A DNA stretch of 64,000 bases from Leucogyrophana mollusca (Eukaryota; Basidiomycota; Agaricomycetes; Boletales): positions 47,807 to 111,806 of the forward strand of contig MU266404.1 in the NCBI GenBank assembly GCA_021014945.1, read 5' to 3'. Positions 1 to 11,508 of the stretch are shown here, one piece after another; the stretch's first letter is position 1, and the number at the start of each line of letters is the position of its first letter. The notes under the pieces are model-generated. The model searched no databases. It was not told the DNA's origin and saw only the letters and a program-made list of their open reading frames with translations. A program made the translations under genes and the position numbers.

Positions 1-240
1 GTCATCCTCATTCTCGTGAAGGACAGTATCTTCGGAGGAGACTGTGACTGACGACGATAGTGAGAGGGCCGGCGTCGACGTAGGAGAGATATCAAGATTG
101 CGAGCGCGAATGTCGGCTTCGTGAACAGCTGAGAGGTACGACGCTGCGGTTGCCATGGACGGCAGGTGACTCGTCGATTTCTTCTTCTTAAAAATCGACG
201 GCACGGGTGAAGATGGACTGAGGGCCATCGGAGAAGGCAT
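1..240 (-). CDS. N-terminal fragment of an unrecognised protein, cut by the window edge
   Basis: The reverse strand is open from an ATG at 238-240 to the left edge, giving 80 codons without a stop. The product starts MPSPMALSPSSPVPSIFKKK and continues Ser/Thr-rich with acidic patches, as in a disordered N-terminal tail. Pro-Ser runs and a Lys cluster at about residues 18-21 suggest a low-complexity regulatory region and give no function. Codon choice and lack of stops support a real exon. The rest of the gene lies outside the window, so no family can be assigned. Confidence 0.6.
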   Translation of the reverse strand, partial: MPSPMALSPSSPVPSIFKKKKSTSHLPSMATAASYLSAVHEADIRARNLDISPTSTPALSLSSSVTVSSEDTVLHENEDD

Positions 241-2484
241 GTTTAGCGGCCTCTGCGGTTACAGAACCGCGTTTGAGCAGAACGAAGAAGAGGGGCCGTA
301 AATTTGAACAAGAAACGCACGATGAGCGTATTATAAAACAGCCTGCTTAGCTAAGCGTCTCTCCAGGGAAATTGCTTTAGACGGGCACTTTTGGCCCAGA
401 TCTGATGTCCCTTGTACCCAAAATTAGTATATATGCAGACTTTTGAGTCTAAACTGCCTTGCCCTCGCCACCATCAAAGTTTTAGCGCTTTACTGATAGA
501 ATGATTAGCTACAGAAGTACTGCGCGCTGTCGATGCCATGCTGGCTGTGTTTACTGATTTTTCGCCCCGCAGACAGTCGCTACGAGCGAATGCATCATAT
601 TCAGCAGGCACCATAATCCCATGGATAACGAGCGTCAACCCGAGTCCGTGAGGAATGCCCCAGGTTCTTTATCCCACAGACAGTGTCCTGACCCACCTCC
701 GGGCCTGCCTGGACCCCAACTATATCGCCATTGCGAGTGTCTGGTCAAGGTCGCGCTCATACATAACACCCGAGACCTTCCTGACCAATAATTCGATAGA
801 TGTGTGAGGATGCCGCACCGCCCATGAGGCTCAGGCAGGTACTGTTTTGTTGCTACTATTAGCCATTCCCACCCCCAACTCGCCTTGGTCTCTATGTTTC
901 GGATATTCGTTCCACGGGGCCACCGGATCTATCGTGGCACATGGCGATCGGTCGATCGGCAGAAGACATAGGGTATAACAAGGCTTGTCCAAGAAAAAAC
1001 TATCTCAAACCCGTCCTCGGCATCAAGGTCGACGCTGTACTCCTTTTTCGGTACAGGACGCTCGTCTCCATGCTGGGTCGCTTGTCACCTCCCGCTATGA
1101 TCGTTAAACTTCCCCCGCCGTCTCCTCTTATCCTAGCTCTCTTTTCTTCAGTTACACTGATAGCGTTTCGTTGACTACCATCTGATCCCTCGCACGCACG
1201 AATGTTCGTCGCTGAAGGTCTTGATGGTCGTGCTGGCGCTAACAGATCAATGGCAGGATGGGGTTCATGCGGTCTTTGCTTTTTTGTGCCCGCTCAACCT
1301 CAAGCACTTAGCTGGCGAGCATTCGGATGGCCTCCGATACTTCTCTATATGACAGTATATCGTGGTGCGTACGGGCTGCACACTTTCCCATTGGGGCAGC
1401 AGTTAACTCTTGAGCCTATTCCTATGCATTAGTGCCCGCTTTGAGTAGAATGCAAATACGATAACAAGCTTTAGCTCCAACATCGATATCCAACGCGACG
1501 CAATGCATACTCTAGGTTACTCTAGGCCGTTGCATAGAGCGGTGTGATATTCTCCCCCGCAGGCTCGACCCCTGGTGCGCTGTGCACGTCGAACCCCAAT
1601 CTGACACGGACATTGAGGCGAAAAAGAGCTCACTCACCATCGGAACGAAGGTATCCGTGACCGTCCGGGCAATTGCGCAGGCCTATGAGCCTATATGCCA
1701 TGCATCTTCAGAAAGCTCGCCCACAGGCTACCGAACCCGTATGTCTTGGCGACTTGAAAAATCTACAGAATTTAATAGCGACAGAGACTTAGCACTGAGA
1801 ACTTGTGACTTTCTTCTCTATCCGCCTCATCATTGCTCCCGGACTGGGGATCGTACACTCAGCACCTCTTACGCAATAGTACTCATCGCAGTGCTCAGGT
1901 GCTGGCAACGACAAACCAGTCTTGCCACGGGTTCGGCCGCTCGGTAGTACAGGGTTATATGAAGTATGTACCGTGCTTATCTTGATGTTGTGTTTAAGCC
2001 AACGATGCTGTTCGCAGTGGATTGCAATGTTGCTTTATTTGCAAGATGGTTCTAAAACCTAGGTCGCCACCCCGAGTTGTCAATGCTTTACATTTGTATG
2101 GCGTACTGTTTTAACCTCATATTCGCAAGCTCCCGTGCTGTTTGTGCAAAATTCGCTGACCTCAATTCGTATTCCCGCCTTACGGTCTGTCGGTCACCTT
2201 TCTTCATCATCCCAGCGTGTCTACATCGCTGATGCCCAAGGTATTCTATGCGCCTCGACATTTCAGTCTTGCTGGCGGCTGCAGGAGGGTACCATAGGTG
2301 AAACGGGTACTCGTTACAGCTCCCCCCAGCCTGAATCGAAATGTTTCCGCATTCGTGAATGCCTTGCAAACCAGACCGGAGGGCTGTCGTCGCATATAAA
2401 CCGCGCTTTCTTCCTGAAGGTCCATCATTCCATCTCTTCTTCGCCATCCACACCAAGCGCCCTCAAGATTATCGCTCAATAATC
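241..2484. other. Intergenic stretch, no supported gene
   Basis: About 2.2 kb between the left-edge gene and the kinase. Open frames of 60-120 codons occur on both strands, but they overlap in conflicting frames, mostly lack a sensible start, and show no motif. The reading frame of the kinase stays open upstream of 2485 back to about 2359, so that gene could start earlier. I see no repeat or RNA gene here. Confidence 0.5.
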
Positions 2485-5123
2485 ATGCTTATCCTTCAAG
2501 TCTTCTACGATGGGAAGATCGGCGAACGGATCGACAACAAGGCTGTAAGTCTTCTGATACCGGTCCCATCTTATCGTAGTAGGCATTGATAGCCGTATAG
2601 TCGTCATCTATAACCAGGTTCTTCAATCCGGGTCTCAAGCACTCGAGAGCCTCCGTCGAATCCACGACCGATGCCAAGGCGGTCCCGAGTGTAAGGGAGC
2701 TCGTAAGTCCCGCATGCCTATCCCCCGGTCTTTCATGGTACTGAGTATTTGTTGCAGAGGAGCATCGCCAAATCGTTCAGCGCGACTTTCAAGCGCTCCA
2801 ATCTATCAGTCCCGACCTCGGAATGTAAGGAAGTTGGCACGGTTGATTGGCCCTCCAGCGCCAGCATCCAAATCTCCCCAGTGGGAATACTTCCTCCGAC
2901 ATCTTTTGCCAGCGAGGAGTCTGTGTTGATCAATGATGTTGCCGATGCCTTCCATGACCCCGAGGTACTCGACGTGAGGAGGACAGTCTACGTACTCCCC
3001 ATGATCAAAGCTTTTTTGACAAAGGAGCGCAAAGTGAGTTGCATATCGTATACTGTGTGACGGTCACCGACCGACTGTGCTTCACATAGGTTGCAAACCT
3101 GAAGAGCCCCATTCACAGTCCAAAGCGTGGTCTGCGGGACATCTGTGCCGTTGTCGTTTCACCTAGGTGGCTAACTGGCTCCACTCTCGTCAATGCATCT
3201 CCCAAGTCAGCCACCGCGCCGACCGCGGTGTTGATCCCAGCAAGATCACTCTCCCTCGACGATTTCATAGTCCACAATCTTCTTGGCTCCGGCGCAAATG
3301 GCAGCGTTTACCATGTGGAACATCGACTCACCACGAAGTCGCTGGCGTTGAAGGTTGTGAGGAAGAATCCAACCGACAATCTCCACTCCGATATCCTTCT
3401 CAGTGAACAGGTTGCAATGAAGCGATCGATTGGAAACATCAATTTGCTCCCGCTCGAAGCTAGTTTTCACGACACCGCGAATTTTTACTTGGCCATGGTA
3501 AGTATCACCATTGCCATCATTTTGATCTGGCGGCTGATGTGGTATCAGCCGTATCATCCTGTCGGCGACATGCACACGCAGATTGCGAAGTGGGACGGTA
3601 TTCCGCTTGATATCGTGAGGTTCTACACTGCAGAATTGGTAGGTTAGGTTGTTTTACTTTGCCCCTGTCGCGGCTCACATCTCTGGAAGATCGTGGCTCT
3701 GCACGGAATTCATCAACGTGGCATCATTCATCGCGATGTCAAGCCCGGAAACATTCTCCTCGACGAAGTAGGTCACCCCTTTATAGCTGATTTCGGTCTT
3801 GCCAAAGTCTTTCCCAACGAGATACCTGGGGAGATGTCCCCATATGGCGGACCTGGAACAGCATATGGGCTTTCGCAGATCCCATATTTGACGAAACGCT
3901 GCTGCGGGACTCCGCATTATATGGCTCCAGAGATGTTTGATGGGGTCAACTATGGGTTTGGCGTTGACTTCTGGGCTCTTGGTGTGACGATGTATGAGAT
4001 GCTCACTGGTATTGTCAGTATCTCCCATTGAGATACTCTCAGATTTCTTCACTGACACTCCCCAGACTCCTTGGCATTCATATGATCTCTTCACAATGGC
4101 GAGCAGGGTCAAGACAGCGTCACTACTATTTCACGATGACGTTGACAAGACCGCGCAAGACTTTTTACAGAAAGTAAGCTCCTCGCACTGTGCCCTACGC
4201 TAGTGCTGGTACTCAATTTTGCCGCCGTGCAGATGCTTGCCAAGAAGCCGCAAGACCGGATGTCTTATGAGCAGATGCTTCAACACGACTTTTTCAAAGG
4301 AGTGTAAGTTCCACTTTCCATTACGGCTCCCAGGTCAATGCTAAGCAATCATCCCAGTGATTGGAAGAAGATTGTTAACCGTACCATCCCTCCACCTTAT
4401 ATTCCCAAGGCTGACGACAACGAGGCTCCCAAGGGCGAGCCTCTGGTGTTGATCCGAGGCGGCGACTGCTATGATCAACTCAACGACCCTCTCCCCCAGT
4501 TTAACTTCGTATCTCCCTCCCTGGAAAGGACACTATCATGGAAACTTAAAGCTCGCAGCACTTTCGATCTTTTTCATCGCTACGTCCGGAAAACGCTCTC
4601 CCGCCGTATTTCCGTCAACAGGAAGCACGAGATGGCGATTTCATCCCCCACAACACCGGCCCAGCGAAACCGGCCTCCTCCAATGATATTGCACGACGAG
4701 GACGTGGCCGCGGATTGGCGCGTCGATACCGACGTTCTGTCCTCAGGAAGCTCGTCCTTCATTCCATTTGCACGGGAGCCTAGGTCAAGTTTGACAGCGG
4801 CGAGCGGCACCCCGTCCCGCTGTAGCCCTTGTTCCAACGTCACACCCACCAAAGACCTGCTGAAGCTCCCCACTTTTCTTCGGGGCCTCCGAAGGCGCCC
4901 TTCGTCCAGCAAATACTCCCGTACTGAGCCAAGCCCCACCCCCACCCTATGCACACCTGCCACACTGGTAGCCTGTTCTGCCGACGTGTCTCTCAAGGTC
5001 CGAGGGACGTTGTCGGCAAAGGGCGATGTTGTCAAGAATTGGATTAGTCAAATCTGGCATCCGATCCCCACTGTAACGAGTCGCGTTGGTGAGGCCAGGA
5101 AGATGCTCGACTTGACTGCATAG
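2485..5123 (+). CDS. AGC-type serine/threonine protein kinase
   Basis: A multi-exon gene whose exons read as a complete kinase domain. In order: a glycine loop (LLGSGANGSVYHVEH), the ATP-binding lysine in LALKVVRK, the catalytic loop HRDVKPGN, DFGLA, and GTPHYMAPE. The activation segment between DFGLA and GTPHYMAPE is longer than usual. After the catalytic domain come DFLQKMLAKKPQDRMS, DFFKGVDWKKI and PPPYIP, the layout of AGC kinases. The roughly 150-residue N-terminal extension and the roughly 260-residue Ser/Pro-rich C-terminal tail are not recognised. The start is the ATG at 2485, but the frame is open further upstream. Introns lie near 2545, 2704, 3033, 3499, 3642, 4014, 4174 and 4304, all with GT/AG ends. 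The substrate is unknown; the phosphotransfer role follows from the family. Confidence 0.85.
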
Positions 5124-5329
5124 ATGTAGGCTATGGAGTTGTCAAGGTGAGCAACATGCTTTGAGCCTTTTCGGTTGTACCATGACGCTCATTTCGCAGT
5201 TACCGTACTGCTTTGGTATTGTGTTTTTCAATATTGGTCGCACAGCATTCCATGTGGCCTGCTTACGTCCTTGGGCCATTTTACCAGCGGTCTGCACCAT
5301 CCATGTTTGAAAGCATCCCAATTTCACGT

Positions 5330-5478
5330 CGCTCCGTTCCCCGCTCTCCCTCGCCAGACATTGCCCTCAGATTTCACCTCCCTTCGTGTTTCCAGCTTCT
5401 TTCTACTACCCACCCCCTAACAGCAACACCAACACTCGCCCACCAACACCACTACTCCCGCTCACACCCCCCTTAACA
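5330..5478 (+). promoter_or_regulatory. CT-rich then CAC/CAA-rich leader before a micro-ORF
   Basis: The 150 bases before the ATG at 5479 are strongly pyrimidine-rich. The last 60 are an almost G-free run of CAC, CAA and CCC. Such CT-rich, unstructured leaders are typical of strongly expressed filamentous fungal genes. The composition differs sharply from the surrounding intergenic DNA. Its role is inferred from composition only. Confidence 0.5.
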
Positions 5479-5586
5479 ATGTCTAGGATAGAAGGACGCT
5501 CGACCCTCGCGGGTTATTCGTTCTTCGGTGCCGCCCACATTTCCTTTAGCTCGGACTCTCACCACGCGTGTGGAGGTTGCTGTTAG
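5479..5586 (+). CDS. 35-residue micro-protein ending in CGGCC
   Basis: An intronless ORF, ATG to TAG, too short for ordinary gene calling. It starts MSRIEGRSTLAGYSFFG, continues with a Ser/His/Asp stretch and ends HHACGGCC. It has no signal peptide or membrane segment. Three of its 35 residues are Cys, all in the last five. The terminal Cys-Cys resembles Rab-type prenylation ends or palmitoylation sites. It is not a CaaX box, because the residue at -4 is Gly, so it does not fit a classical mushroom pheromone precursor. A CT-rich leader directly upstream supports expression. It lies between the kinase (same strand) and the exonuclease (convergent). Function unknown; that it is a gene is inferred. 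Confidence 0.5.
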   Translation: MSRIEGRSTLAGYSFFGAAHISFSSDSHHACGGCC

Positions 5587-5703
5587 ACTTCATATCACTG
5601 TTTCCACTATGTGTCTTGCAAAGAATAATACTGTTTTGATTCACTCCATAGTCCGTTGATCTTTGCTCTATTGTGCACCGTAAGTATCCAACCCAGGTGA
5701 AAG

Positions 5704-7933
5704 TCATACAGTTGGGCGCCTATTCTCGGCTTCCTGAATCCACTGCCTATGTCGTTGCCAGCTACTCGCTTCCATTCTCACCAAGTCCTTGAGCTTGTCC
5801 ATGTTAAACGGCAGCGACGGGTCGGCCTGCAAGGCGCCAATAACATACGAGCTACGAGAGAAGATTGGTTAACACATCGTGAAGATATAGCTGACGAGGA
5901 AGGCACACACATGACCGTGCTCTCTTTCAGCGGTTCCACTCTCGCTTTGTTCTTCAATGTCATACACATCATTTCAAGAGGCATCTTTCGGTGATACCAG
6001 AGATTATAGGCGCGAAGATGTTGCGGACGAGGGGGTTCCAGAAACACGCTGCTGGCCAAAGTCGACGAGCTGAATGCTGACGAGGAGCTGCTGCTTGGCG
6101 CGAGTGCAGGAGCCGAGGGGGCCGTCGCGATCACCCTAGGCGTGACCTCCGCAGAAAACATGGATTCCCGCAAAGACTTCCCGGCATCAGATGCCAAGTC
6201 CAACAATCTGTGATATACCATGAGTGCTGAGTGGGCATCATTCGCTGCATCTGTTGAGAGATAGTAGTCATTAGCATCAGGATTAGTTGAAAGCAGATTT
6301 AAAGTGCTGACAATGAACCATCGCGCTGCTCAGTTCACCCTCCCAGTTTGCTGTCCTCTCTTTCCCCTTTGCCAGCGTCTTACCTAGATACATTGATACC
6401 ATCTTCGCTAGGCTAACGATATTGCGGTTATATACTGTCGTAAACTTATCGTCCGCTTGTCTAGCTAGCGACCCAAGTTCAACTAGATTCCTGGCTCGGA
6501 TGCCAAAATCGCGAAAGAGCTTCTCCCCGTCGTCTAGTGGGCCGATCAACTATAAACATGCACGGACGTCAAGGGGAGGGGGTGAACGTACTCATAATGT
6601 TTGCACCCGTTTTAACAATTGACGGAGACTCGATTGCCTCCTACTCGTCCTCATGGTGAGAAAAAGGGAAGACGAAAAACGCGTCGATGACCAACCAATA
6701 ATTTCTGTGGAAACCCTACAACAGTGTTGGCCGTGACAACTGAAGGGGCGTGAACGCAGAAACCTACGTTTCATATGGCTCACTTGAACCAACAGAATCG
6801 TCTTCTTGTCGCACAGCTGTACTAGAGCAGTGCGCCTCTCCTTTGCACCGGCATGCCACATAACGCGCCATTCAAGGTCAAACCCTAGAGGGCTTTGAAG
6901 GTGTGAGGTCTCCATGAAAGATATTTTACGCAAGGGATGCTGAGGCAACTAACCCCTTCAAAGTTTGAACCGCGTCATTAGCTTCATCCTCGGACTGAGT
7001 ATAAACGACAGCAGGCTCCATGTTGCCATAATCCATGAACGAGTACACGGGCAGGGCAGACTCGTGCACTTCCGCGCCTTTCATCCTTGGTACCTTCTTG
7101 GGATGCTTCGAAGTCACCTCTAGCACGCGTCTCGCCGAGCCTGGTTGTTGTTTGGTGGGCACGTGCACCTCGGGAGGGACTGAGGCCACGGTGGATGGGG
7201 AGATGCTCTTGGTGGCCTTGATCCTGATGGATTTGGGGCTGGAAATTTGAGCGGCATGTTATTACCCCTGCAGGGAACTATCCCTCTTCAACGAACTTAC
7301 ACTGCTGAGCGGGGGTCTGATGCCAAATTTTTAAGTACACTTCTATCCTCCGTTGCATTGTGGGCACACAGCGATGCAGAGGTCTCGTCGGGGGGATCGC
7401 TGGCACTTGGGCCATTGTTTTCGGGAGATGCCTTCGAAGGTATTTTACGAACAGCCGAGGAAGCATGTCGATCAGAGATTGTCCCCGCGCTACTTGAATT
7501 ATCTGCACCATCGAGATTTGTTGCCTTCGACTTTGAGGGTGCACTAGACGGAGATTCGGCACGCCCTTGTGTAGTGTAGTTTTTCAGAAAAAATGGATGC
7601 ACTCTGTACAAAAGCCAATAAATACAAAGGGATATAACAAGAAAGAAGAAGCCTAAGGCGCGGTTTGACGTTGCCGAGCAGGCGTGCGTACCGTTTGGAA
7701 CGTTGCATAGGGTTTGACGGTGGAGCCGAAAGTTTCTTCTTCACCGAGACGCAAATCCCCTCAAAGATTTCGATAGAGCTGTCGGAGGCCTCCGTTCCAC
7801 TAATGACTTGAGCATCGAGGGTGTCCAGCACTTTGGACGAGCGTGCTTTCTGCGCTAATGAAGGCTCCGCTGAACGGTGACTGCGGCCAGATGGTAACGA
7901 AGGTCGGGTCTTGGAGGCCGTTCTAGCCAGCAT
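5704..7933 (-). CDS. WRN-type 3'-5' exonuclease domain protein (DEDDy family)
   Basis: The reverse strand encodes a multi-exon protein with an RNase D-fold exonuclease domain. Exo I is FDLEWRV, with the Asp and Glu of DxE. Exo II is recovered as GANIMNDGEKLFRDFG when the acceptor at about 6534 is used. Exo III is YAANDAHSALMVY once the junction at about 6230 is spliced, giving the Y...D pair. The start is the ATG at 7931-7933, followed by a Ser/Lys-rich N-terminal part of over 200 residues, then the domain and a Ser-rich tail ending in RRPTV. No RecQ helicase domain is present, so this is a stand-alone exonuclease as in fungal and plant WEX proteins. It probably trims DNA 3' ends in repair. 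It diverges from the MATE gene, about 350 bp between starts. Confidence 0.82.
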
Positions 7934-8286
7934 AGATTAACTATGACTTTGTTGATAGGTTAAATAACTTTGCAGCCTGATAAAGACAAACGGGAAAATA
8001 GATACAGAGGAGAAAGGGATTGTCAGCGCGTCGCGTCGCGTCCTGAACACTATGGTCACGCGACCTGATTACCAAGCAGTTCATACCTGAGTCACGTGCG
8101 GTGGTCATCGGTCGATTCTCGGACTCCCCGACTCCTCCCATGAGATTTATCATTTCAGCGTCTATTACCAGAGTCATTAGGCAATCGTTATCAACGGTGC
8201 CGGTATCCCTGAAATTTTTGTGACTCTTGAGTCTGTGAGACCGTCTGCCATCAGCGGTGCGCCATTTATTCTCCAATCCCCACCAA

Positions 8287-10769
8287 ATGCATCCTGGTTC
8301 CTTGCCTCAAGACCACGCGATTGTATCGCACCTTACGGCTCACCGTACTGATGAAACCGAGAACGCTGGCGACCCTTTTCAGGCTGATGGCAGAGAAGGC
8401 TACCCAACTGAAGCCACGACAATCAATCCCCAGGAGAAGTCGGCCCAGCGTAGCAGCTTCGTCACTTCCTACCTTCATCGGTCTCCGCGTCCGGCGGGGA
8501 TAGCTGGAGGTTCAAATTCCAGTGCCGGTGCTTTCGAAAACACGCCACTGCTCCCTCCTCTGATACCCCAAGTTGAAGGGGTTGATGTGTACTCTGCAAA
8601 GGAGCGTGGCCATACTACGATTGCAATATTCTGGGAAGAAATAGGTACCCTTACAAAGTATACCCTCCCGGTTTTTGGGTCTGTGTTCTACTTCTTCGAT
8701 ATCGACGGTTTCAGTGTTTATCATCCAGTTTACCAGCACGCACGTATTTGAGCACAGCTTAATCTTGGCTTCGGTGGTTTCCATAGGTCATCTATCCACA
8801 GTCGCCCTCGCGGCTGCTACAATGGGTTTCATGACTGCCAACGTGACAGGTCTTAGCATTGTACAGGGCTTAGCTAGTGCACTCGATACCCTGCTCCCGG
8901 CTGCATGGACTTCCGACCAACCTCACCTTGTGGGCTTGTGGACTCAGAGAATGGGTAAGCCTTGATAGTATCGTGGCGCTACCTAGGAGGCTGATCGTTA
9001 ACTCAGTTATTGTCACGGGCATTACTTTGATTGTTCGTTGTCGCACCCACGCGAGCATGGCATATTCTGATACCATTTGCAGCCCATTTCTGCTGTCTGG
9101 TTCAATGCTGAGAGCATTCTCCTCTTACTAAGACAAGACCCGGAAGTAGCGCGTCTCGCAGGCATCTACTTGAAGTGGGAGTCCCTAGGGCTCCCAGCCT
9201 ATGCGTTCAATTGCATATCTCGGTAGGACACGGCAAACTATCCGCTAGCATTTCCACCCCACTGATACGCTAATGCTAGTCGTTACTTTCAATCCCAAGG
9301 TGTGTGTTACTATTAGCGAACATGTACTTTTCTTGAACTAAAAGTCTCTACAAGGACTGTTTGCCGTTCCCACTCGCATTATCATGGCTGTCGCACCCAT
9401 TAATGTGCTCTTAACGTGGCTCCTTGGTATCCCTTTATTCTTTCGGTTGCCGAAAAGTACTGACTATCTCAAACATTTGTCGTATACATATAGTCTGGGG
9501 ACCTGAACCCATAAGATTAGGATTTATCGGTGCTCCAATCGCGTCTTCCATCTCGTATAACCTCGTTTCCGTAGCCTCAGTTGCCTATGGAGTTTTCTTT
9601 GTTGAGAAAACCGCCTGGCATCCGATTTCGAAGCGTTCCTTTACGAGCCTGGGCCTCCTTGTACGGCTGGGCCTGGCGGGTGTTGGTTCGTGCTTTTGCG
9701 TGTAATTGGAAATCTGTCTCATGTTTGCAGGCCAAGTCGCGTCCGAGTGGTGGTCTTGGGAATTGGTAGGACGTGGGTATATCCTTCTTTATCCTTTCGA
9801 GACTCTCATTTATCGATACTTTCCAGTCGCAGCAAGTTTGTGAGGGCTCAGTTTCTTTCTCGAATGAGTAGTGATCTGAACTACGCTCAGCTTAGGTCCC
9901 GTAGCTCTTGCAACGCAGTCCGTCCTCCTCGCGTCTGCTTCTTCGACGTACCAAGCACCATTTGCGCTGAGTGTGGCTACGTCCGTGCGGTCCGTACTCT
10001 TAGTCCTCCTGAGCGGGCATACACCTCATCCTTTTGTTAGCGTGGGGAATCTTCTGGGAGAGAAAAACTCCAGGCGGGCAGGAATATCGGCGAAAGCTTC
10101 CATAGCGCTTGCTATTGCTGTCGCCTCGTTTTTTAGGTCAGTTGGCACATGTACCACCTGTTCCACGAGATATGTTTTACTGACGGAAGGCGAATAGTAC
10201 CGTATTGCTCACTTTCCGCACGTCGTGGGGGCATCTGTTCAACGACGATTCAGGTTTGTCCAACAAAGGTCGCTGGGCTGGTTCTGTCAATGCTGACTGT
10301 AGTACCCTGATAGAGGTTGTTTCGCTAGTAGCAACCATATTGCCACTCGTTGCACTCTTCCAAGTGTTCGACGCTACTTGCGGTGTGACGGGTGGGATTC
10401 TTAGGGCGAGGGGTAAACAAGTGGGCGCAATTCATCATCCTGTTATCCTGTCTAATGCCATCCATAGTTTACTGGTGCTCTCATCAACCTGAGGTATTTT
10501 CGTTCAATCCGCGTATGTTGAACGGGGCTGACAGACCTTCTAGCGCATACTATGTTGTCGGCATCCCATTCGGGATTTGGCTGGCTTTCAAGCAAGACAT
10601 GAGGCTGTCTGGGCTTTGGATTGGTCTTACCGTTTCCTTGATTTATGGATCAGCTGTCAGCATATTCCTGTGCCTGAAGACTGACTGGGTGAAGGAGGTC
10701 GAGAAGGTCATGGCCAGGCTGGCCGTGGATAAAAAGAATGAGAACGAAGATAGGGATCTTGTTAATTGA
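8287..10769 (+). CDS. MATE-family multidrug/toxin efflux transporter
   Basis: A multi-exon gene for a polytopic membrane protein. After a roughly 110-residue polar N-terminus come the first helices, then the MATE signature region (ALAAATMGFMTANVTG, then GLASALDTLLPAAW), which matches the conserved first repeat with its ALDTL-x-AQ-like motif. Later exons carry further helices, including FATCGVTGGILRARGKQ-like sequence, and end after a short charged tail. MATE proteins exchange cations for organic cations or xenobiotics across the plasma or vacuolar membrane. The ATG at 8287 is preferred; upstream codons in frame are GTG only. Exon edges within 9100-10250 are uncertain because the exons there are short. 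Confidence 0.8.
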
Positions 10770-11104
10770 TCTCCCCGGATAGACCTACTGCGTGGCGATA
10801 AAATTTTGTGAGCGTGAAGTTTCTTGGCCTACTTTTGCTAAGTACTCGTTTGGATAGACTTGAGTTACTTACGCTTATGATCATTCATATCTCTGGTTGA
10901 TGGTTCTAACATTCGCCACCGTATTCCCGGACCTGAGCCTGAGTCGGTACCGTCAATGCCATAAGGACTGGACTGCCGACCCGTTGTTTTCCCGCAAATG
11001 TTGCGTCTGTCACCGGTGGTTATGTATAATTAGCGGAGCTCGCATTTGCTAGTGCGTCTCTTAGTCGGTCGTTTTTGTTTGCTCTGCCCTCAAATTCCAG
11101 GTTT

Positions 11105-11508
11105 ATGACCTTTGAGCTTGAAAGTGAGCGTTCACCGCTGGATCCGAATCCAGACTTTGTTTTGCTGCACTGCAAACGTCGCAAAGATCCGGCACCAGGC
11201 CATTTGCTAATCGCAGGACATCGTTGCCCACAGTTTTCACGGACAATTACCTCAGAAGTCAAAGCGATGTTCACAGGCGTCATAGCTGGGTAGGATATAT
11301 CACGACATGTGTAAGCCTTGTAGGTGATGGTCTGGATGATCGTTAACACCTCTTCAGCCTGACAGCACCCCCAGGTCATCCTATGGTAATTCATGCGGCT
11401 GAGGATCGCCAGCATGCCTCCAGAAATGCCAATTCGCGAACCTTTTCGCTGCCAATTAAAATGGGGCGGAACCGTGGAGGCTTCATTTCTAGGGATATGT
11501 CGTGCTGA
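11105..11508 (+). CDS. Unrecognised small two-exon gene
   Basis: An ATG at 11105 opens an exon (MTFELESERSPLDPNPDF..., KDPAPGHLL, FSRTITSEV) that ends at a GT donor at 11290. An intron of 68 bases leads to an AG at 11357. The second exon then reads in frame (GLTAPPGHPMVIHAAEDR..., KMGRNRGGFISRDMSC) to a TGA at 11506-11508, giving 111 residues. The frame staying open across a well-formed intron is the main support. The region 11539-11941 continues with protein-like frames (MTVKLLDSYGTKI, SEPVSGEMTRNGE, ILAIRRYKLLAEH), so the gene may be longer or partly decayed. A 164-codon frame runs antisense. I do not recognise a family. Confidence 0.35.

Noticed and set aside
1582..1947. 121-codon frame in the left intergenic region
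   Set aside because: No ATG at its apparent start, no domain, and no neighbouring exon that joins in phase.
5479..5586. Pheromone precursor reading of the CGGCC micro-protein
   Set aside because: The C-terminus is not CaaX (Gly at -4), there is no ER/DR-type processing motif, and no STE3-like receptor or mating-type gene was seen nearby.
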